Shown piece by piece: positions 1 through 6,011 of a DNA stretch of 7,813 bases. The stretch covers positions 1-7,813 of the forward strand of contig JAQBNQ010000460.1 of NCBI GenBank assembly GCA_028288545.1. Reading direction: 5' to 3'. Each line of letters starts with the position of its first letter. Position 1 is the stretch's first letter. The DNA comes from Bacteroidota bacterium. GTDB lineage: Bacteria > Bacteroidota > Bacteroidia > Chitinophagales > LD1. Made by a program: the position numbers and the translations under genes. The notes beneath the pieces are model-generated. The model was not told the origin of the DNA, did not search any database, and saw only the letters and a program-made list of their open reading frames with translations.

Positions 1-1827
1 TACCTGGCAGGTGGAAGTTCGTCAGGCAGCCCGATTGTAATGCGCTCGGTAACCGGTGGTGGAAATTGGCAGGAAGTTTTTTTAACTGATACTAATAAAA
101 ATGTTTACACAGGCTGGGCCGGGGCGCATGGCGATCATCAATGGAGTTTTCCTGAAGCACCATTTGGATTTGAAGTTTGTAAAAACGATTCCCGCATAGT
201 TACTTTCGGAGATTACTCATGTTCGCATATCACCACCAATGCAGGCTTTGATTGGAAACAACAATATTTAAATACCGCTGATCAAAATGCTAAAAACATT
301 TTCACCCCAACCGGTAAAAAATATCATGGTATCGGCCTTGAAAATACAACGAACTGGCAGGTAATGTGGACCGACTCAACCCACTTGCTTTCGGCATTTT
401 CTGATATTAATGGTGTAATGAGTGATGATAAGGGCTTGAGTTGGAAATTCATTCCAAATCTCACATCAAATTCAACTTACCGGATAGTGCAACATACTAA
501 TGGTAATATTTATGCCTGTGTCTCTAACCGGCATGATATTTATCAAACAACAACTATTTACGACAACACCCTCAATACGAAAACCGGGGCCGTGTATGTT
601 TCTACCAACAATGGAACCAGCTTTTCTCAAATTAAATCTTTTAACGGACCTGTTATATGGATTGCGCTTGACCCAACCAACAGCGATAGAATGTACGCTG
701 CTGTAATTAACAGCGATACTACAAAGGGGGGGATTTGGAAAACCAATAATTTAAGTGCAGGTGTTAGCTCCGTTTGGACAAAATGTAAAAATCCGTCCCG
801 CACAGAAGGCCATGCTTTTAACGTTAATGTTTTGCCTAATGGTGACCTGGTGGTAAGTTTTAGTGCCCGCCGGGCAACAACCAGTACTGCCTTTTCTCAG
901 AGTTCAGGAGTTTTTTATAGTACCGATGGCGGCCAAACCTGGGCTGACCGAACTGACGCCAACATGAAATTTTATACGCAGGATGTGGTAGTCGATAAAA
1001 ACGATACCAGCGGAAGTACATGGTACGCCAGCGTTTTTAGCGCATGGGGCAGCGGAGTGCCGGCCGGCACCGGTGGCCTTTATAAAACCGTTAACAAAGG
1101 AATATCATGGAGCCAGATATCCACTTTATACAGGGTTAATTCCTGCACCATCAATCCTTCAAATCCCGATGAAATGTATGTTACTACCGAAACCGATGGC
1201 TTATGGTATTCAGGCAATATTAATTCAGCTAATCCTTCCTTTTCGTTAGTTGATGCTTATCCCTTCCGCCACCCTACCCGGGTGTTTTTTAACCCATGGA
1301 ATCCTTCAGAAATGTGGGTTTCGGCATTTGGTTATGGTATGGCAACAGCTAGCTTAAGTTGCAACATGGCGGTGCCAACGGTTTCGCAAAATAATGGGAT
1401 GTTAACATCATCCGCTGCAACAACTTATCAATGGTTGTTGAACGGCAGCCCTATTCCAGGCGCCAATTCACAGAACTATACTCCCCTGCAATCAGGCGAT
1501 TATTCAGTGCAGGTTGGAGATGGTGGGATTTGCTCTTCTATATCTTCAGCCACTACCGTCACTGTAATTACCACGGATATGCCCCTTTTGTCAACCGATA
1601 ATAAAGCCATCAGGCTTTTCCCCAATCCTGTTAGTGGGCAATTAACTGTTATAGGTGACGACCTCAATAATGTTAAATCGGTTCAGATTTATGATATGAT
1701 TGGAGGTGTGGTCATAAACGAATTGGTTAGAGAGGGAAATGAGGTAAAAATAAATGTTAGCTCATTGTCAAACGGAGTTTATCTGCTCCGGCTTGGCAAA
1801 CTGGTAAAACGCTTTATCAAGGAATAG
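1..1827 (+). CDS. T9SS-secreted Asp-box beta-propeller protein (sialidase/VPS10/GH74-like), 5' partial
   Basis: The reading frame is open to the left edge (first visible residues YLAGGSSSGSP), so the ATG at 40 is probably internal; start and signal peptide are outside the window. Counting from the first visible codon, 608 residues are seen. Asp-box-like motifs occur at about 78-85 (TTNAGFDW), 141-148 (SDDKGLSW), 201-208 (STNNGTSF), 307-314 (STDGGQTW, the best match) and 363-370 (TVNKGISW). A second recurring motif, of the type NPxNPxEMxV, lies at about 223-235, 384-396 and 430-442. Both are typical of BNR/VPS10/GH74-like beta-propellers. An Ig-like module follows (about 455-523, core TYQWLLNGSPIPGA), then a type A T9SS sorting domain (about 536-608, LFPNP near its start, NGVYLLRL near its end). 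Inference: it is exported across the outer membrane and anchored or released. Many such propellers bind or cleave glycans, but no catalytic residues could be assigned, so substrate and enzyme activity are unknown. Confidence 0.88.
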   Translation, partial: YLAGGSSSGSPIVMRSVTGGGNWQEVFLTDTNKNVYTGWAGAHGDHQWSFPEAPFGFEVCKNDSRIVTFGDYSCSHITTNAGFDWKQQYLNTADQNAKNIFTPTGKKYHGIGLENTTNWQVMWTDSTHLLSAFSDINGVMSDDKGLSWKFIPNLTSNSTYRIVQHTNGNIYACVSNRHDIYQTTTIYDNTLNTKTGAVYVSTNNGTSFSQIKSFNGPVIWIALDPTNSDRMYAAVINSDTTKGGIWKTNNLSAGVSSVWTKCKNPSRTEGHAFNVNVLPNGDLVVSFSARRATTSTAFSQSSGVFYSTDGGQTWADRTDANMKFYTQDVVVDKNDTSGSTWYASVFSAWGSGVPAGTGGLYKTVNKGISWSQISTLYRVNSCTINPSNPDEMYVTTETDGLWYSGNINSANPSFSLVDAYPFRHPTRVFFNPWNPSEMWVSAFGYGMATASLSCNMAVPTVSQNNGMLTSSAATTYQWLLNGSPIPGANSQNYTPLQSGDYSVQVGDGGICSSISSATTVTVITTDMPLLSTDNKAIRLFPNPVSGQLTVIGDDLNNVKSVQIYDMIGGVVINELVREGNEVKINVSSLSNGVYLLRLGKLVKRFIKE

Positions 1828-1959
1828 AAATCAGCAATTTTTTTTAATAATTTCCATTAGTAAAAATCGCGTCAAGAGTGGGTGTTAACCGTTACTTTTT
1901 ATAGAAGGTTAGTTGGGTTTAAGGTTCAGCCGTCGTTGCCAGCAATTGAGTTTTTTAAT

Positions 1960-1967
1960 TATTTTTG
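1960..1967 (+). promoter_or_regulatory. Candidate Bacteroidota -7 promoter element (TATTTTTG) for the 2014 gene
   Basis: TATTTTTG matches the phylum's TAnnTTTG -7 consensus. A TTG at 1936-1938 lies 21 bp upstream, within the usual range for the -33 element. Transcription would begin around 1972-1975 and give a leader of roughly 40 nt, A-rich just before the ATG. The match is by eye; in AT-rich intergenic DNA such strings can occur by chance. If real, the 2014 gene has its own promoter and need not be read through from the upstream gene. Confidence 0.5.
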
Positions 1968-2013
1968 ATGATGGCATTTATATTGATTACCCAATATAAC
2001 CACACTAAAAAAA

Positions 2014-4722
2014 ATGAGCATGAAAAAACATTTACTCTGTTGCGCGGCTATCGCTTTAACCTTAACCTTGTTTGCGCAGCAATCCTCCGTTAAATGGCGG
2101 GCCTCTATCGAAAGTCAAAAGGTGTTTATTGAGAATAAAGGCCAATTTAATAGCCAGGATAAAATGCCGGATTCCAAGATTCTTTTTGGCACTGACGCGG
2201 GTCCTTGCATGGTTTACTTTACAAGGGCAGGCCTAACCTATCGCCTGGATAAAAAAGAAGTGAAGCCCATTAAGAGGGATACGGATCGCAGAGCGGGTGT
2301 TGAGAATGAAAAGGAAGAACACAATAATGTAAAGGTTACTACCGATTTGGTGCACATGGAATGGCTGAATTCAAATCCGGATGTAAAGGTTACTCCTAAA
2401 GATGGAGTCAGTAACTATTTCAGCTATTCAATAGATGGAAAAAACATTAACCATGTTCGCGCCTGTGAAACACTTGTTTATGAAAACCTTTATCCAAATA
2501 TAGATGTGGAATACGTGTTTCATCCGCAAGGTGGCATTGAATACTCACTGGTATTACATCCGGGGGCCAATATATCGCAGGTAAAAATGAAATACTCCGA
2601 TTTGAATCATGTTTCTCTGGATGGAAAAGGAAATACGCACCTCTCAACTTCGTTCGGAGATATTATTGATCATGCTCCGGTTACTTCATATTCCGGATGG
2701 TATGGTTTTGATCATTCTTCTGAAAAAATCCCTTCCCGATTTATAAGGAATGGCAAGGTCATTTCGTTTGAACTGGGTATTTATGATCACACAAAAACAG
2801 TAGTTATTGATCCATGGACCACCGTTCCTGCAATGCCAACTGCCAATAGTGTTTTTTATATCAAAGCCGACAGTGCAGGTAACGCATATATTTATGGTGG
2901 TGATTCACCTTTCAGGTTAGAAAAATACGATGCTACAGGCGTCCTTCAATGGACCTATAATACATCGTGGAGTTCTTCAAATACCTGGTTTGGAGCGCTT
3001 GCAGTTGACCGTGCTGGCAATTCGTATATAACAGACGGCGATGGTGCTACTCTTTCAAAAATCGATACCGGTGCTGCTATTGTGTGGTCTCATAGTTCTG
3101 CTAACGCCCCTGCTGATGCCATTGAATTTTGGGCCATTGATTTTAACTGCGATCAAACGCAGCTATATGTGGGTGGCACCCGCGACATACCTTTGTCTTT
3201 CGATTTTCACGGAGATGTGTTTAAAATGGATATGACCAACGGTAATATTTCCAGTTATGTAAGCGTGGTTCACCCAACTTTTAATTTCACAACTATAGGA
3301 TTTAATGAGGTTAGGTCTATGTGTTTTTCTCCTAACGGCAATCTTTATTATCTCACAATTGACACCGTGGGTTCCGTAGATCAGACTTTAAATATCAATT
3401 ATGGTCAACCCAGCGGTTATCATTTTCCATACTACCTTCCATACAGCAATAGTGGTGGTGGGCAGGGCCAGAATAATATACGCGCAACGGCGCAATACCT
3501 TTATACCACCGATGGTCAAACACTGCACAAAAGAGATATTACCACAGGCTTATCTGTTGACAGTGCTACTATTCCGGGAGGTTCTTCAAACAATAACAGC
3601 GGTGTTGCAATTGATAGCTGTGGCAACGTATATGTAGGTTCGCAAAACAAGGTAGTTAAGTACGATCCTAACCTGGTATTCATTACATCCGCTTCAACTC
3701 CCGAAGCAGTTTTTGATGTATCAATTGGAGCCAATGGCGACGTATTAGCTTGTGGGCATAATTTTGCGGTTGCACTTGCTTTATCCGCTTGTGGCCAGGT
3801 TAAAACTGTTTGCCAAACCATATTAGCTGCAAATGCCAGTGCCACTAATATTCCGTGTGGTAGTACTCAATGTACAGGTACAGCAACAGCCAATCCTTTA
3901 AGTGGCACCGGTCCTTACACCTATCATTGGCCAAGCGGACATACTACTCAAACAGATACCGGCCTGTGCGCAGGTTCATATACTGTAACTATAACTGATG
4001 CTACCAATGCAACTGTTACAGCCTCTGCTACCGTGGTTTTGGGTGCCGGCGCAAGTGTTACTATAACTGCCAATAAAACAGTTATGTGCTCTGGCGATAG
4101 TGCCGAGATATGCGCCCCAGGTGGATTTGTAACTTATAACTGGAACAATGGTTTGACAACCCCATGCATTGAAGCCAAATTGGGTGGAAACTATTATGTA
4201 GATGTTAGCGATAATAATAACTGTACCGCCAGTTCTAATCATATAGCTATAGATGTTCATGCCCTGCCTCCGGTTTCAATTAGCGTAAACGGCGATACTT
4301 TAACTGCTTACAATTCCTTAACCTATCAGTGGTACTTAAATGGTACTCCAATTTCAGGGGCTACTTCGCATATTTATATAGCTACGCAAAATGGCGATTA
4401 CTCCGTTGCTGTTAGTGATTCAAATGGGTGTACGGCGCTTTCAAACAAAGCTTCTGTTACTACCGGAATTGAAAACCTTACCGGTGATGGCACTGTAAAA
4501 GTTTACCCCAATCCGCTTGAAACGGGTAACTGGCATGTAGACGTAAGCGACGAATGGATTGGCAGCAACTGCGATGTGTATGATGCAGATGGTAAACTTG
4601 TTTACAGGTCGACTATCCGTAACCGTAGTTCCGAAATTTCCTTAAACGTGGCGCGGGGGATTTATATGATGAAAATATACTCGGTTAAGCGGAACCTGGC
4701 TCTAAAACTTATACGTTTATAG
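2014..4722 (+). CDS. T9SS-exported mosaic surface protein: DUF7948, propeller-like repeats, SprB repeat, Ig-like modules, sorting domain
   Basis: Complete, 902 residues. ATGs at 2014 and 2020 are both possible starts (MSMKK or MKK); the leader CACACTAAAAAAA has no Shine-Dalgarno site, as usual in Bacteroidota. A signal peptide spans residues 1 to about 21 (hydrophobic core AAIALTLTLF, likely cut in LFA-QQ). Residues about 38-268 match the DUF7948 pattern: FIENKGQF, then YENLYPNIDVEYVF, a GIEYSLVLHPGA stretch and a closing VVIDPW. Residues about 275-590 contain propeller-like repeats with a D-x-x-GN-x-Y core (near 285, 331, 438, 533, 571). Residues about 615-667 resemble a SprB repeat (GPYTYHWPSG, AGSYTVTITD). 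Two Ig-like modules follow (about 684-748 and 752-817), then a type A T9SS sorting domain (about 827-902, VYPNP, ending KLIRL). Inference: a cell-surface or secreted adhesin-like protein; ligand unknown. No catalytic motif was recognised. It lies downstream of another T9SS cargo gene on the same strand. Confidence 0.92.
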   Translation: MSMKKHLLCCAAIALTLTLFAQQSSVKWRASIESQKVFIENKGQFNSQDKMPDSKILFGTDAGPCMVYFTRAGLTYRLDKKEVKPIKRDTDRRAGVENEKEEHNNVKVTTDLVHMEWLNSNPDVKVTPKDGVSNYFSYSIDGKNINHVRACETLVYENLYPNIDVEYVFHPQGGIEYSLVLHPGANISQVKMKYSDLNHVSLDGKGNTHLSTSFGDIIDHAPVTSYSGWYGFDHSSEKIPSRFIRNGKVISFELGIYDHTKTVVIDPWTTVPAMPTANSVFYIKADSAGNAYIYGGDSPFRLEKYDATGVLQWTYNTSWSSSNTWFGALAVDRAGNSYITDGDGATLSKIDTGAAIVWSHSSANAPADAIEFWAIDFNCDQTQLYVGGTRDIPLSFDFHGDVFKMDMTNGNISSYVSVVHPTFNFTTIGFNEVRSMCFSPNGNLYYLTIDTVGSVDQTLNINYGQPSGYHFPYYLPYSNSGGGQGQNNIRATAQYLYTTDGQTLHKRDITTGLSVDSATIPGGSSNNNSGVAIDSCGNVYVGSQNKVVKYDPNLVFITSASTPEAVFDVSIGANGDVLACGHNFAVALALSACGQVKTVCQTILAANASATNIPCGSTQCTGTATANPLSGTGPYTYHWPSGHTTQTDTGLCAGSYTVTITDATNATVTASATVVLGAGASVTITANKTVMCSGDSAEICAPGGFVTYNWNNGLTTPCIEAKLGGNYYVDVSDNNNCTASSNHIAIDVHALPPVSISVNGDTLTAYNSLTYQWYLNGTPISGATSHIYIATQNGDYSVAVSDSNGCTALSNKASVTTGIENLTGDGTVKVYPNPLETGNWHVDVSDEWIGSNCDVYDADGKLVYRSTIRNRSSEISLNVARGIYMMKIYSVKRNLALKLIRL

Positions 4723-4772
4723 TACACTTACTGAAGAAGTTTTATTGCGTAATTTAAAAGGAAGTTGAATAA
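4723..4772. other. Short convergent intergenic spacer
   Basis: Fifty bases separate the stop codons of two converging genes. I see no stable GC-rich hairpin followed by a T-run on either strand. The only complementary strings (GAAGAAG near 4732 and CTTCTTT near 4778) are imperfect and about 40 nt apart. Termination is therefore unexplained by the sequence and may be factor-dependent. Confidence 0.6.
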
Positions 4773-6011
4773 TCAGGCTTCTTTCATCATTCTGATGGAG
4801 AAGCCTCCTAATATCAAAATGATAAGACCCATAATGGCCCAAAGCCACATCTTATTCTGAAATAAAGGTGTCTTTCCGGTGTCGGTCTTTGCCAATTTTT
4901 CAATGGTCTGTTCGGGCCCTAGTGATAATTCTTTCATATCGGAAGGTACCCGGTCTTTAAATTTATCTATATCGTAATCCGGCCGGCCAATGCCTGAGTT
5001 TCCATAAACCAAAAAGTACTTAGCCGGCTTTGTAAATCGCGCCAGCAATTCATAAACGTTTTGTCGAACGCTAAATGTATCGAGGGCTAATGGTTCGTTG
5101 TCGTAGTTATTTATCAGTATCCGCAATTTATTAGTTGTGGTACTGCGGAATTTCAATTCATTTTCTTCTAAAGAACTTATTACACTGCTGCTAAGATTGG
5201 TATAGTAGTATTTATAACCGGTAGGAGTTTTAAAACTATCGCTGCAGTATTGAATAGTAACGGGACGATAAAAATCGAATGTGTCTTTAACGCGTATTTT
5301 AATGTGCGAAACAGGTAAACTTGAACCAAGGTCTATGTCCACAATAGTTTGCTTTTGCGCTTTATCATTTTTTGTGTTTAACGATTTGATCGCGCAGTTT
5401 CGAAAAGAGCCCGCAACTATTTTCTGTTCAGTAATATCGGCAGTATTTAAATCGGGATTTATTTTTGATGGAACGAACAGCCTGTAGTAATGATATTTTG
5501 CATCGGGAAAATTTAATGTGGTAAACGAATAATTGCTTACCCCGTTGCTGATTGAAAGCACTCTATAGTTTTCTAACACAGTAAACCACTCTTTTTGATT
5601 TTCGCTTCCCTCTAATCTTATCTGCCAGTCAAAATTGTGAAGATTGAAATTCAAAATTATCTTGTTTACTTCCTTCTGCTCTTCCATCTGGAAGGTATAA
5701 AAGTATCCTTCCTTGTTATGCGTGGTGTTGATTATCTTAAACTCAATCTTATGTTCAGTGATCTGCTCATTATTCTGCCTCAGGATATATGGGGCCTCTA
5801 TAGTATCATTCTGTTCTGTAAACCCAATGATGCGCAGGTCCGATAGGTCCTGCGATGCCTTTCCGAAAATCCCGTTGGGCAAAACAATTTTGTGCCAGGT
5901 ATCGGTTATGCCATCAATCTCCCGCGTAAAATTAAAATCTTTCAATTGAATGAAAGAGCAACACAACACAAAGAGGATAAGGGGGAAATAATTTCTAACT
6001 CTGCGTTTCAT
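4773..6011 (-). CDS. DUF3999 family periplasmic/membrane-anchored protein
   Basis: Complete, 412 residues, of unknown biochemical function. An N-terminal signal sequence (about 1-22, PLILFVLCCSF) precedes a long polar region, and one strongly hydrophobic helix sits at about 388-407 (WLWAIMGLIILILGGF) with a short basic tail, so the bulk should be periplasmic and tethered by its C-terminus. Two beta-sandwich-like regions are visible: about 100-190, with a discoidin (F5/8 type C)-like pattern (LEGSENQKEWFTV, then YHYYRLFV), and about 220-315, with DLGSSLPVSHIKI, FYRPVTI and NNYDNEPL. The stretch YFLVYGNSGIGRPDYDIDKF (332-351) is characteristic of DUF3999. The ATG lies inside the end of the upstream DUF2339 gene (17-bp overlap, different frame), with no Shine-Dalgarno site, suggesting translational coupling. 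Family assignment is from recalled patterns; a role in envelope polysaccharide handling would be speculation. Confidence 0.85.
   Translation of the reverse strand: MKRRVRNYFPLILFVLCCSFIQLKDFNFTREIDGITDTWHKIVLPNGIFGKASQDLSDLRIIGFTEQNDTIEAPYILRQNNEQITEHKIEFKIINTTHNKEGYFYTFQMEEQKEVNKIILNFNLHNFDWQIRLEGSENQKEWFTVLENYRVLSISNGVSNYSFTTLNFPDAKYHYYRLFVPSKINPDLNTADITEQKIVAGSFRNCAIKSLNTKNDKAQKQTIVDIDLGSSLPVSHIKIRVKDTFDFYRPVTIQYCSDSFKTPTGYKYYYTNLSSSVISSLEENELKFRSTTTNKLRILINNYDNEPLALDTFSVRQNVYELLARFTKPAKYFLVYGNSGIGRPDYDIDKFKDRVPSDMKELSLGPEQTIEKLAKTDTGKTPLFQNKMWLWAIMGLIILILGGFSIRMMKEA

Noticed and set aside
1886..1911. TAACC...GGTTA inverted repeat after the first gene, considered as a terminator
   Set aside because: The stem is only 5 bp with a 16-nt loop and no T-run directly after it. 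The T8 run at 1838-1845 has no hairpin before it.
3516..3845. 109-codon open frame on the minus strand
   Set aside because: It is antisense to the propeller-like and SprB-proximal part of the 902-residue protein, whose domains account for this DNA. The translation shows no family pattern.
3976..4260. 94-codon open frame on the minus strand
   Set aside because: It is antisense to the SprB and Ig-like coding region. Its low-complexity Tyr/Ile/Ser composition reflects the repetitive sense codons.
5637..5949. Overlapping 69- and 78-codon open frames on the plus strand
   Set aside because: They lie opposite the DUF3999 coding region, whose protein has convincing domain structure. The hydrophobic look comes from reverse-complemented polar codons.
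5944..5970. Possible lipoprotein signal (VLCC) in the DUF3999 protein
   Set aside because: Leu at -2 and Cys at -1 do not fit the usual lipobox (small residues at -2 and -1), so an ordinary signal sequence is more likely.
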